Origin: Thermothelomyces thermophilus ATCC 42464
Lineage: Eukaryota; Ascomycota; Sordariomycetes; Sordariales; Chaetomiaceae
Direction of reading: 5' to 3'
DNA length: 64,000 bases
Assembly: GCF_000226095.1 (NCBI RefSeq)
Contig: NC_016477.1
Span: forward strand, 3,038,001 to 3,102,000
Both the position numbers and the translations under genes were made by a program. This document shows, piece by piece, positions 1 through 9,589 of the stretch. The notes beneath the pieces were generated by a model. The model saw only the letters and a program-made list of their open reading frames with translations, was not told the DNA's origin and made no database searches. The first letter of the stretch is position 1. Each line of letters starts with the position of its first letter.

Positions 1-1558
1 ACGCACCTATGACCAAGGAGCAGACGGACCTATACAATGTCATCAACGATAAGAACATTGATACGCGAGCGTACTTGGAACACAAGGTTGTCGAGCGTCT
101 GACGGCGGCCACGAACAGCAAGGCATCGTCGCCGACCCTCAGCCCTCGCTCCACGAGATCGAGCAGCGTCAAGCGGGAACCAGAGGCAGAGAGCGAATCG
201 GTGACAACGAGGAGTAAACCGGCCGCCGCGAAGCCGAAGGACGTCATCCCGCCAGCCAAGAATGCGTTCAGCCTCATGATGGGCAAAGCACGCCCTCAAG
301 GCCGGCCGCCGAAAGCCTCTCCTCCAAATCAGCAAGCACCTGCGGAGCCATCTCCGAAACAGACAAGGAGAGCGGCCAAGAGAAAGAGCCCGCCTGAAGC
401 CGAGTCTCCAGCGCCAAAGAGCGCCAAGTCGAGCAGGCAGTCCACCCCGCAAAGCACCCGAGGCCGCTCACGGAAGACCAGGCAGTCGTACAAGGAGGAT
501 GACTCGGACGACGACCTGCTAGATGACGACGAATTTGAGGCGAAACTTGCTAAGAAGTTGGCCGACGAAGACGCCGAGGCGGCCGAGGTGGCCGAGGAGG
601 TTCTCGACGAAGAGGAATTTGAGCGAGCGCACACTCTTGAAATCGCGAGTATGTTTTTTTCACATCATTCCCGATTGGGGTACGCTCATGCTGATGGCTC
701 GCAGAACGAGAAATTGCAAACAAGAAGCTGGGAAACCCACTCCTCCAGCTCCGGCTGGTCTGCAACAGTCCGCATAACTTCTACAACCCTTGGGCGAGTG
801 ATAGCGGGGTGCCAATTGACGAGAGCATTGTTACAGCGTCCGGCAAGATGCTCCTCCTCGACCGCCTCCTTCCCGCCCTTTTCGAGCGCGGCCACAAGGT
901 TCTCATCTTTTCGCAGTTCAAGACTCAGCTTGACATTCTCGAAGACTACTGCGCCGAGCTCCGCAAGTGGCGCGTCTGCCGCATCGACGGCGGAGTCGCG
1001 CAAGAGGACCGGCGAGCCCAGATCCGCGAGTTCAACACGGACCCGGACATTAAGATCTTCCTGCTGTCCACCCGCGCGGGTGGGCAGGGCATCAATCTCG
1101 CCAGCGCCGACACCGTCATACTCTTTGATAGCGACTGGAACCCGCAGCAGGACCTGCAGGCGCAGGACAGGGCGCACCGGATCGGCCAGACGCGGCCCGT
1201 CATTGTGTACCGGCTCGCCACGAAGGGGACGGTGGAGGAGGAGCTGTTGATGAGCGCGGACGCCAAGCGCAGGCTGGAGAAGCTCGTCATCAAGAAGGGC
1301 GGGTTCAGGACGATGGGGCAGAAGATCGATATGCGGGAGGACCTAGACCGAGAGACGCTCAAGGCGCTGTTGCTCAAGGACGGGCAGGTGTACAACCTCT
1401 CCGGGGGCGAACAGGTGTTGAGCGATGAAGACTTGAAGGTGCTGTGTGACAGAAGCGACGAGGCCTACGAGAGGGCTGCCGTGGGACAAGGGAACGCGGC
1501 CGGGTACACGGTGATTGAGACGGGGGCGCACGGGATCCGGACGGCCGGGGCCGCATAA
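1..1558 (+). CDS. mus-30: SNF2-family chromatin remodelling helicase, LSH/DDM1/IRC5 (MUS-30) type, 3' part
   Basis: The gene runs in from the left edge; coding is 1-648 and 705-1558, joined across a 56-bp intron (GTATGT donor at 649, CAG acceptor ending 704). The ATG at 9 is internal, because the frame is open upstream with the 'AP-MTKEQTDLY' block that ends the SNF2 N-lobe. Next comes a disordered, basic/Ser-rich insert (about codons 30-200), then the helicase C-lobe: GKMLLLDRLL, VLIFSQF, STRAGGQGINL, the DSDWNPQQDLQAQDRAHRIGQ motif and, after it, the LSH/IRC5-type 'LMSADAKRRLEKLVIKKGG' tail. Splicing restores a block that neither single frame contains (ending NSPHNFYNPW). Family knowledge: ATP-dependent nucleosome remodelling; the Neurospora homologue MUS-30 acts in genome stability. 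The N-terminal ATPase lobe is outside the window, so the subfamily call rests on the C-lobe and tail. Confidence 0.85.
649..704 (+). other. Intron of the SNF2/LSH helicase gene
   Basis: GTATGT donor, CTGAT branch-like motif near 689 and GCAG acceptor. Removing 56 bp joins phase-1 exons and restores a conserved helicase segment ('KREIANKKLGNPLLQLRL'). Confidence 0.85.
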
Positions 1559-1619
1559 TGGGGGCTTACGTGGATGACCCGCTCACTCAGTCCGATTCCA
1601 CGCCGCTGCTCATGGAATC

Positions 1620-2376
1620 TCACACAAAATCGAACTCGATACTCTTAGCCATGTCCCTCACCACATCCCCAGACAGATACACCAACTCGGCGCAGGTCAG
1701 CAGGAACCAATGGGCCGCCTCTACCCAGAGCACGTCATAGTCGAGATTTGACAGCCACTCCCAGAGGCCCCAACAGGCGAGCCCGGCAAAGATCACCGCC
1801 CAACGCCTCCTCACGAAGCCGGCCCACTGCACCACCAGCTCCCTCGCTGTCTGGAGAACCAACCAAACAGCGAACAGCAGCACGTCCCCGGCCACCCGCA
1901 CGGCCGTGACGGCCCAGGTGACCCCGAGGCAAGTGAGCAGCAGGTGGCCGTACAGCTCGGCGGCGGCGCGCAGCAGGGGCACGGCCCAGCCGACGACGGC
2001 GCGCGCAGCCGCGGCAGGGACCAGGCCGGCCGACGAGGCGAGCAGGAGGCCAGCGAAGGCCCACCCGGCCCAGCACAGCGCCTCCCGGTTGCGGCGCACT
2101 TCCCAGCGCAGCGCGTGCAGCGCCGCCCGGAAGGGCGACGACGGCGGCAGGCCGTGCCGCAGCGGCCGCAGCGCCTCGGGCACCAGCCAGGACGGTAACA
2201 AGCCCGCCAGGCGAAGGTGCGGGTGCGGGTCCCGGGCCCCCCCGGCAGCGGCGGCGGCGGCGCGCACCAGCGGCCGGGCCAGTCCGTGCAGCAGTAGCAG
2301 GGCCAGGTCCGGGCGGCGCAGGACGGCGGCTGCGACGGAGCCCAGGAGGGCCAGCTGCAGGTTGGTGCGGGCGGCA

Positions 2377-2407
<31 letters not shown>

Positions 2408-2540
2408 TGGCGCCCTGGTTCTGGGGAGGGTTCGAGTTGTTGTTGCCTCCGTTGTGGTGATGTCGGTGTGCGCTGGCGTAGTACTGGTGGTATCGATGGT
2501 GGTGGTGACGGTGGTAATGGTCGAGGTAGTCCGAGTGCAT
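1620..2540 (-). CDS. Hypothetical polytopic membrane protein with His-rich N-terminus
   Basis: Uninterrupted 306-codon frame with a true ATG (2538-2540) and TGA stop. It converges on the helicase gene, with stops about 60 bp apart. Residues 1-30 hold around eleven histidines mixed with Tyr and Asp. A poly-Asn/poly-Ala stretch follows, and residues about 60-300 are strongly hydrophobic, with several candidate membrane segments rich in Ala/Leu/Trp and Arg-flanked (for example around 150-175, 180-200, 205-230 and 240-290). I recognise no family. The His-rich head could bind metal, but that is speculation. Length, real start and hydrophobic pattern support a gene; the high GC content, which produces long spurious frames here, is the main caution. 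Confidence 0.6.
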
Positions 2541-2625
2541 GTTATCGTCGACAAGACGTTTGTTTGTTTTGTTGGACCCTGCTTTGGCTTGCCTAAGGTA
2601 TTGCTGTCTTGGTCTGGCAGGGGTG

Positions 2626-2626
<1 letters not shown>

Positions 2627-2662
<36 letters not shown>
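2627..2662 (+). repeat. (TG)18 microsatellite
   Basis: Uninterrupted TG dinucleotide run of 36 bp upstream of the His-rich membrane protein gene. Confidence 0.95.
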
Positions 2663-2667
<5 letters not shown>

Positions 2668-4148
2668 GTTTGTGTTTAGAAGTTTGCTAGCCTCGGGTGG
2701 ATTTGGGGATCTCCGATTGAGGGAGTTGGACCTCCCTTGAGTGTCGTTTTGCGGTAATTGACTGGCTTTTGTCTCTTTCAGGCGTCTGGGTGGGAGAGAG
2801 AACGAATGGAATATTTTGCGCATAATCATATCAAGTCTTGATCTTGGTCGAGTTCTCTGGACAGTTAATAGGACCACAAGAATATAAGGCACCATTGCAG
2901 GACAAAGCAATTCAGCGAAGCATTAATTAGGCTCTCTTTGTCTTGGCTTTGTTAATACCAAAGGCGAATCAATGCTTGGGTGACGAACATCGGAGTTCTC
3001 GGCTTTCGTACATTATGGCTTGTTCATGGTTGGTATGAAAGGCCATTGTGGTCGAAGGCGAGCAGACCAAGGCCGCCGTGCTCCGAATTGATAATTATCC
3101 GAACGGGTCAACACAGAACACCAACACGACAGTTGGGGGAGCGGCCGCTATCCGAGAAGTGTGCAAGCAATCTGTTCGCTCCAACTAATAATTATGATAT
3201 CGACCATGGAATTCACTCTGTGTTTGAGATCACGTTCAGGATTAGATCAAACCATAGGTAATAAAGCGCTCGCAGAACCGACCATTATCAATCAATAGAT
3301 CTAAGCCTGGAATGCAAATCAACCCACCTCAGATTTATGGATTCATCCCGATGCTCGGTTCCTTGGCTGGGTATTAGCCCAGGAAGAAGATGGCACGCAC
3401 GGATGGCGGCTGAAGAATTGTTAATTAGTACCCCAACAAACACCTTCCGTTTCTGTCTCAAGGGCTTGTCTTGTGTTTCTTAGTCTCATAGCCTGCCTTG
3501 TCTTCTCCGAGGAACCGAAGGACTGCGAGTGGGGAGGAATGCCCTCCCGCCGTGGGGGCCCCCACACCAACCCGAGACTGTAGCAGCAAGACAGCCGAGG
3601 AGAAGAAGCAGGGACTACAGTAGACTTCCTTCTCACAGTCAAGACAAGCCGGTCTTCTTTTGCCGTGACGGGGTGACGGGCAAGGGGGTGTGGTGGCATG
3701 AAGGGAACCCCGAAGGAAGAGAGACCTGCTGTGTTGTGTTATGTTCACGAGGGTTGGTGAGTTGAACTCATAAATCAAGGCCGCCGTGGGCGAGAGTGTA
3801 TCGCAGTTACACTACTGTAATTAGTGTGGTGGACCGGGCCCCACTAGGGTTCCCGGCCCCACCAGGGTTGCAGCCACCCACATCTTCCCTGCAGGGTGGC
3901 CCTGGTCAGCCTCTTCCTTCTTCCTCCCTCACCGAACTCCATAATCAGATCATACGAAGATCGCTGATTTCCTCATCCATCCATCTACCACAATTAGCAA
4001 AATAAAATGGCAAACGATGAGTGCCCAGAGAAGACCTCGCCTCCTTCTCCTAAACGGCCGTCGCTCGATATGATGATGGTGGTGACCAGGTTCCGGGTTG
4101 GCCCCTCGGTTTCCTTTGTTGACAAATAATTAAAGACTTCGAAGCTCC
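2663..4148. other. Intergenic region, no gene seen
   Basis: About 1.5 kb between the start of the His-rich gene and the stop of the Cys-rich gene. The frames here are short, mostly begin with GTG/TTG rather than ATG, and show no family motifs. It probably holds the promoter of the leftward His-rich gene and the 3' UTR of the Cys-rich gene. A run of GGGCCCC-type and CCACC motifs lies around 3835-3900. Confidence 0.6.
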
Positions 4149-5280
4149 TCATCGGTGGTGGTCCGCGGGCAGTTCCAGCGGTCGGTCCGAAGAGAGCTCC
4201 GTGACGTGTGGCGGCTGCGACGGCAGCTGCGCCATCTCGTAAGGGCCGTAAGGATGCTGCTGCGTCTGTGGCGGGTAAGGAGAGAGTGTGTGCGCCTCGC
4301 CGGCGGCGTCGTAATAGGACGGCGTGCCGCCGTAGGACAGCTTCTGGTCCGGCGGTGGCTGGTAACCTCCTCCCGACGGCGGCGACATTCCGGTGCCGTT
4401 GACGTTTAGGTCGTCGACCGCATATGCACGCCCTTCCCGTTTCTTTGCGAGCCGCCAGCCGCCCGCGCCGGCGAGGACCACGGCGGCGACCCCCCCGATG
4501 GTGCCGCCGACGATCGCCCCTACATTGGAGGAGGAGGACGAGGACGAGGAGGAGGACGTATCCTCTTCGTTTGGTACGGTTTGCGTTTCCGTGGCTCTGG
4601 TCGGCCCGGGCGGGGTTGTCGTCGAGCTGTCCTGGGATGATGTGGAAGACGCGGCGGTGGAGGAGGAGGAGGAAGACGAGGAGGAGGAGGTAGTGGAAGC
4701 GGCGACGCCTATAGTCGTGAGGGCGGATGGCGTTCCTGGAAATTGTTAGACATGGACGAGGAGTCGGCGCCCGTCACTCGGATTCGGCACAAGACAACAC
4801 AAGACAGCACAACACAACAGTACACACACACACACTCACACACACACACATACCCGGAAAATACAAGACGTTGATCCCCTCCTCGCAGCTAGACTCCTGC
4901 CCGTCTATGCAGACGTACAGGTCGTTGGACGTGTTTTCGCACTTGGCGATGCCCGTGCCGCCGTCCAGGTAGTCGTATTCCTCGTTGATACAGAAGAGCG
5001 GGCAGTTGGAGCTCCGCCATGTCTTGTCGGTGCAGGATCCCCGAACGAACTCGCTCGCACCCGGCTTCTTCAGCTCCTCGCCCGTGGCCTGGCATATGCC
5101 GTTGCTGAGGCAGGCGTATCCTTGCCCGCAGCAGGTTGCGTGTGGTGTGTCGTCCCGGCAGGGCGTGTCGTTGGGAGCCAGGAGGCCGCTCGGGTAGTAA
5201 CACGCGGCTCGGGTCCCCGGCAAGAGACGGCACACCGCAAGAAAGAGCACGAGGACCCGAGCGTTCACGGCAGAGGCCAT
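4149..5280 (-). CDS. Secreted Cys-rich, Ser/Thr-rich single-pass membrane protein (Mid2/WSC-like architecture)
   Basis: Two exons: 5280-4854 and 4735-4149, with a 118-bp intron (GTATGT donor, TCTAAC branch, CCAG acceptor). The product is 337 aa. Residues 1-25 are a signal peptide. Residues 27-132 hold twelve cysteines, including a CC pair (DTPHATCCGQGYACLSNGIC). About 145-205 is a Ser/Thr mucin-like stalk. About 214-236 is a membrane helix (GAIVGGTIGGVAAVVLAG), followed by a basic stop-transfer (RLAKKREGR) and a Pro/Gln/Tyr-rich cytosolic tail. This fungal layout fits a cell-wall or stress sensor, but the Cys pattern is not a clear WSC domain, so the function is inference. It is transcribed divergently from the GH47 gene. 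Confidence 0.8.
4736..4853 (-). other. Intron carrying an internal GT-repeat
   Basis: The donor GTATGT merges into a (GT)n tract (CA-repeat about 4822-4850 on the + strand). The branch TCTAAC lies just before the TTCCAG acceptor. Phase 1 on both sides joins Cys-rich exon 1 to the stalk/TM exon. Confidence 0.85.
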
Positions 5281-6389
5281 GCTTCGAGCCGGTGCGACGC
5301 GTCTTGACGTGCGGCCCCGACAGCACGGTTCAGGAGAGCAGACGAAAAATGGAAAAAAAGAAGAAAGAAAGAAAAAAAGAAAGAATAAAAGAAAAGAGAA
5401 ACAAAGGTTCCGGGTTTTTAAGACTGCAACCCTGTCGGGGAGGCAATGGCGTTTAGGTTTAGGCGTACACTATGTACTGTAGCTATACATCCATGTAATA
5501 TGGACATATTTAATCCGTACACTACCCGCCCTGTACATACATAGCTCCATGTACGGTAGTAGTGTATGTATGCAGTCAGCCGCGCTAAGCCGAATTTCCC
5601 ATGCCCTTGCGACGCTGTCTGGACCTGACGAGCCACTGGCGGGCCTGAACAGCGTCACAAACTCGGTCCCCCAATCCTCCAAACTCGTCTGGAGGGTAGT
5701 ACGGACCGTCCTCCGGAATTAACGAGCAATAAGTCTATATTCGTCAATCTCCTTGGTCACAGTACGTAGCCACGAGGAAACGTCCTTGGCTTCGTCTATT
5801 CCGGGAGAAACGACGATGAAATATAGAAGGAAAGAAAAAGTAGGACCTCGACAGCTCAAAATCAATACCTGCCTGAAGAGCAGAATCCCGCAGGACACTA
5901 GGGAACTTTCGGGAGTGCCAGCTCGCTCAGGATCAAACAGGGGGGAGCCGCGCAGTTCCCGTCTTGTAAGCCGAACGGAAGGGGGGGGGGGGGGGGACCC
6001 TGCGTTGCCAAGACAAACGCTCAGTCAGCCCCAGCCCCTGAGCTGAGCCAAGCAGGCCCATAAATTAGGTGTATGTAGGCAGGCGTTGGGAGGCCCAAGC
6101 CAGCCAATCTGGGGAGCTGGCTCCGGCTTCCGGCTTCTCGAGGGATCTGTAATGGTCGGGTAACTCGGCAAGGAGCAGGCTCCGGGCCGTGGCCAGGAAA
6201 GCCGCATGTATTCGTTCATACGTATGTATGTACGTCCGTACAGTATTATTGTACGGCCACTCCGGAGGGTTGCTTTCGACTCGATCGTTTTCTTTTTAGA
6301 GAGATCCCCTTCGGCGGAATCCAGCGAATGTGCGCCCGGGCGTCTGTTGCACGTCTCCGGTCAACCGATCGCCTCCATCATCCAACAGA
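5281..6389. promoter_or_regulatory. Divergent intergenic region between the Cys-rich and GH47 genes
   Basis: 1.1 kb between two divergent start codons, so it should contain both promoters. It holds a purine-only A/G-rich tract (about 5345-5402), a run of 16 G (5981-5996) and several GTACGTAC-like steps. No gene or specific operator was identified. Confidence 0.5.
5981..5996 (+). repeat. Homopolymeric G16 run
   Basis: Sixteen consecutive G residues, followed by ACCC, in the divergent promoter region. Confidence 0.95.
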
Positions 6390-8195
6390 ATGCTTTCCGT
6401 CAGGAGGAGGGGCTTCTTCGCCCTGTTCCCCGCCGCCGCCATCCTGCTGCTGTTCCTGGTGACGTACTTGCGGGAGGGCGTAGTGACGGTGCCAAAGCTA
6501 AGCGGCCGCCTCGGAGGGCTACCGAGCGGAGACGAGGAGCCGACCTTTTGGGCAAGGCTCCCCGTCCACTACCCGCCCTCCCACATCCGCCCGCTGCCCA
6601 CCGGCAAGCCCGTCCGGTACCCGCGGGTACAAGCAGCGACGTTCCCCGTCGAGAAGGACCCGGACGCGCGGGCCCGGCGGCGGGAGCGCCGGGCGATCGT
6701 CCGGGACGTCTTCCACAAGGCCTGGCTGTCGTACCGGGAGCTCGCCTGGGGCGCCGACGAGCTGGCTCCCCTGTCGGGCGGGACCAAGAACCCGTTTGGC
6801 GGGTGGGGCGCCACCTTGGTCGACGCGCTCGACACGCTGTGGATCATGAATCTCCGGCCCGAGTTCGACGAGGCGGTCGCCAGGGCGGCGACCATCAACT
6901 TCACCAGCACCGACCTGCCCGAGCTCAACGTGTTCGAGACCAACATCCGCTACCTCGGCGGCTTCCTGTCCGCCTACGACCTGAGCGGCGACGGCCGCCT
7001 GCTGCGCAAGGCCGTCGAGGTCGGCGACATGCTCTACAAGGCCTTCGACACCCCCAACCGCATGCCCATCGCCCGCTGGGACCTCCACGCGGCCGCCCGG
7101 GGTGCCGAGCAGGTGGCCGGGAAGGCCCTCCTCGCCGAGGTCGCCACCCTGTCCATGGAGTTCACCCGCCTGTCCATGCTGACGGGCGACCCCAAGTGGT
7201 TCGACGCCGTGCAGCGCGTCGCCGACGCCATGGCCGCCCAGCAGGACTCGACCGCCCTCCCGGGCCTCTGGCCGCTCGAGGTCGACGGCAAGACGGCCGT
7301 CTTCAACTCCGGATCCGTCTTCGCCCTCGGCGCCATGGCCGACTCGGCGTACGAGTACCTGCCCAAGATGGCGGCGCTCACGGGCGGCCGGCTGCCCGTC
7401 TACCGGCGCATGTACGAGAAGGCGGTCGACGCCGCCGTGAAGCACAACATCTTCCGCCCCCTGACGCCCGCCGACGAGGACATCCTCATCGCCGGCAACG
7501 CGCACGCCAAGGAGCACGGCATCGAGCTCGAGCCCCAGGGCCAGCATCTCGCCTGCTTCTGGGGCGGCATGATGGCGCTGGCCGCCCGCCTCTTCGGCCG
7601 CGACGAGGACATGGAACCCGCGAGGAAGCTCGTCGAGGGCTGCATCTGGACCTACAGGGCCTTCCCCCACGGCGTCATGGCCGAGGCATTCACGATGGCG
7701 CCTTGTCCTGCTGGAGCGGTGGCGGGTGACGACGAGTGCCGGTGGGACGAAGCCGCCTGGAAGCGCGAGGTCCTCCGCAGGGCCGGGAAGGACCCCGACG
7801 CCGCGGGGAGCGACGCGGAGGCCGACGCCATCATCAAGAAGGACCGGCTACCCGAGGGCTTCACCTCGATCAGCGACCGGGCCTACGTCCTGCGGCCGGA
7901 AGCCATCGAGAGCATCTTTGTACTCTACCGCGTCACGGGCCGGGAAGACCTCCCGGAGGCGGCGTGGGACATGTTTACCGCCATCGACAGGGTGACGAGC
8001 ACCGAGCTGGCCAACGCGGCCGTCCGCGACGTCACCACCCCGGAGACCCCGGAGCAAAAGGACTCGATGGAGTCGTTCTGGCTGGCCGAGACCCTCAAGT
8101 ACTTCTACCTCATCTTCAGCGACCCCGAGCTGATCAGCCTGGACGAGTACGTGTTCAACACGGAGGCGCACCCCTTCCTGCGGCCGCTGAAGTAG
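6390..8195 (+). CDS. GH47 class I alpha-1,2-mannosidase, type II membrane anchored
   Basis: 601 aa from ATG 6390 (A at -3). The longer frame to 6330 begins with GTG and is not used. Residues about 8-27 form a signal anchor after a basic MLSVRRR, giving type II topology in ER or Golgi. GH47 landmarks occur in order: GGWGATLVDALDTLWIMNL, FETNIRYLGGFLSAYDL, LTGDPKWF, YLPKMAALTGG, ADEDILIAGNA, the Cys-bearing HLACFWGGMMAL, RPEAIESIFVLYR, ESFWLAETLKYFYLIFSD and the C-terminal FNTEAHPF. N170 starts an NFT glycosylation sequon. Family role: inverting, Ca2+-dependent trimming of alpha-1,2-mannose from N-glycans; secretory localisation is inferred from the anchor. No intron. Convergent with psf2. Confidence 0.93.
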   Translation: MLSVRRRGFFALFPAAAILLLFLVTYLREGVVTVPKLSGRLGGLPSGDEEPTFWARLPVHYPPSHIRPLPTGKPVRYPRVQAATFPVEKDPDARARRRERRAIVRDVFHKAWLSYRELAWGADELAPLSGGTKNPFGGWGATLVDALDTLWIMNLRPEFDEAVARAATINFTSTDLPELNVFETNIRYLGGFLSAYDLSGDGRLLRKAVEVGDMLYKAFDTPNRMPIARWDLHAAARGAEQVAGKALLAEVATLSMEFTRLSMLTGDPKWFDAVQRVADAMAAQQDSTALPGLWPLEVDGKTAVFNSGSVFALGAMADSAYEYLPKMAALTGGRLPVYRRMYEKAVDAAVKHNIFRPLTPADEDILIAGNAHAKEHGIELEPQGQHLACFWGGMMALAARLFGRDEDMEPARKLVEGCIWTYRAFPHGVMAEAFTMAPCPAGAVAGDDECRWDEAAWKREVLRRAGKDPDAAGSDAEADAIIKKDRLPEGFTSISDRAYVLRPEAIESIFVLYRVTGREDLPEAAWDMFTAIDRVTSTELANAAVRDVTTPETPEQKDSMESFWLAETLKYFYLIFSDPELISLDEYVFNTEAHPFLRPLK

Positions 8196-8506
8196 CTTCG
8201 AAATGCTCTTTTTTTTTTTTTGTTCCTCTCTTTCGCTCTCATGTGGTGCAGGCTTGGCTTGATTGATTCCCCTTGGACCTCTCCGCAGTGTAAAACCTTT
8301 CCGCAGTGCTGAAGCGTAGAAACTTTTGTTTTCTTCCACCCTTCCATTCCGGCGCACGCAACTCCATCATCTTGCATGCAAAGTTCTCGCGAACTTTCCA
8401 AACCCAAGCCCACCCAACCCAGCCATCCGCACTTCCCCGTTTCTCCCCGTTCTTCCTGTTCCGCCTTTCCTTCCGTCCCCAATCCGAATCTCGAGAATAT
8501 ATAATC
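8196..8506. other. Convergent 3' intergenic space
   Basis: 311 bp between the GH47 and psf2 stop codons. It contains a T13 run (8209-8221) and C/T-rich sequence, consistent with two 3' UTRs. No gene seen. Confidence 0.6.
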
Positions 8507-9589
8507 TCAGATCCCCATCTCCTCGTCGCTCTCGCCCTCCCCCAACCCCTCGCCCATCCTCTCCTCCTCCTCCTCCTCCCGCCGGGCCGCCTCGGTGGTC
8601 GCCCCGAGCTTGCGCACCCCGTCGACGACGCCGAGGACGAACCCGCGGCTCTCGGCCAGCTCCATCGCGCCCACGCCCCGCAGGCTCATCAGCCCGCCCC
8701 CGAACCCTTCCAGCCGCGCGGCGCTGCTCCGCATCTTGGCCGCCCGCACCTCCACCAGGTCCCGCAGCAGGCCTCTCACCTCCCCGGCCGCGGATGACGT
8801 CGACGCTGATGATGATGACGATGTTGTTGTTGCTGTTGTTGTTGTCCCACCACCACTACCACCACCACCACCACCACTGCCCCCCAGGGCTGCCGCCACG
8901 TCGTCGCCCGCGTGCGCCAGCAGCGCCTCGGCGACCTCGAGCCAGTGGTACGGTAGGTATCCGGCGGGGGCGTCGGCGGTGCAAGACGCGACGAAGGGCG
9001 CCGAGAGCGTCAAGTCGCCACCGCCACCCCTCCCCGCCTGTCGTTGTTGATGTTGTTGTTGTTGTTGGGGGCGGCGCGGCACCACCATGCCCGGGCGGGC
9101 CGGGTCGGCGCGGGCGGGCGGGGGCGGGGGCGGGGAGAAGGCGTCCGGGTCGACCTTGGTCTCGTGCAGGAGGATGGACCGGAGCGAGTCCGGGTGCAGC
9201 CAGGCCGGGGGCAGGATGTTGGCGCGGCGCTGCTTCTTGAGCAGGAGGGCCAGCCAGAGGGGCAGGTCGGCTCGGTGCGGCGGGCGGAGCGGCGGGGTTT
9301 TGCCCTGGTCCAAGTCGGAAAAGAACCAAAGGTTAGTTTACATGTCCTATTCTTCTCTTTTTTCACGACCTCTCTCTCTCTCTTCTCTTCCTCTCTGTCC
9401 CCTCTCAATTTCTCCCCCCCCTTTTTTCCCCTCCTCTCTATTCTTGTTTCGAAATCTTGTGTTCTTGAGGCTTACGCTGAGCAGGTCAATGCTGTCGAGT
9501 CGCTGGCGCGGTACGACCGTGACGAGTTCCATTTCTGCGAGGAAGGCCACTTCGGCGTGGGTCAGGCCCGGGGGCAGAGGAAGCGCCAT
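8507..9589 (-). CDS. psf2: GINS complex subunit Psf2
   Basis: Two exons: 9589-9476 (38 codons, [20 protein letters not shown]...) and 9304-8507, joined in phase 0 across a 171-bp intron (GTAAGC donor, CTAAC branch near 9332, CCAG acceptor). The product is 303 aa. The N-terminal 'E[11 protein letters not shown]' strand and the hallmark [20 protein letters not shown] block followed by AWL (about 54-76) identify Psf2, and '[14 protein letters not shown]' plus an acidic C-terminus ending EEMGI match the family. Psf2, Sld5, Psf1 and Psf3 form GINS, which joins Cdc45 and MCM in the replicative helicase. Oddity: it is about 100 residues longer than yeast Psf2 because of poly-Pro, poly-Gln, Gly and Thr/Ser low-complexity inserts. 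Confidence 0.9.
9305..9475 (-). other. Intron of psf2
   Basis: Minus-strand GTAAGC donor at 9475, AACTAAC branch about 9331-9337 and ACCAG acceptor ending 9305. It is pyrimidine/purine-biased (CT-rich on +). Phase 0. Confidence 0.85.

Noticed and set aside
6330-6389. N-terminal 20-residue extension of the GH47 protein
   Set aside because: The frame begins with GTG, not ATG; the ATG at 6328 is in another frame. ATG 6390 has a good context and directly precedes the membrane anchor.
6519-7670. 383-codon antisense frame under the GH47 gene
   Set aside because: GC-driven shadow of the GH47 coding strand; no domain and no independent promoter evidence.
6206-7729. 507-codon frame overlapping the GH47 gene
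   Set aside because: Arg/Pro/Gly-rich shadow frame caused by high GC, with no motif; the GH47 frame is certain.
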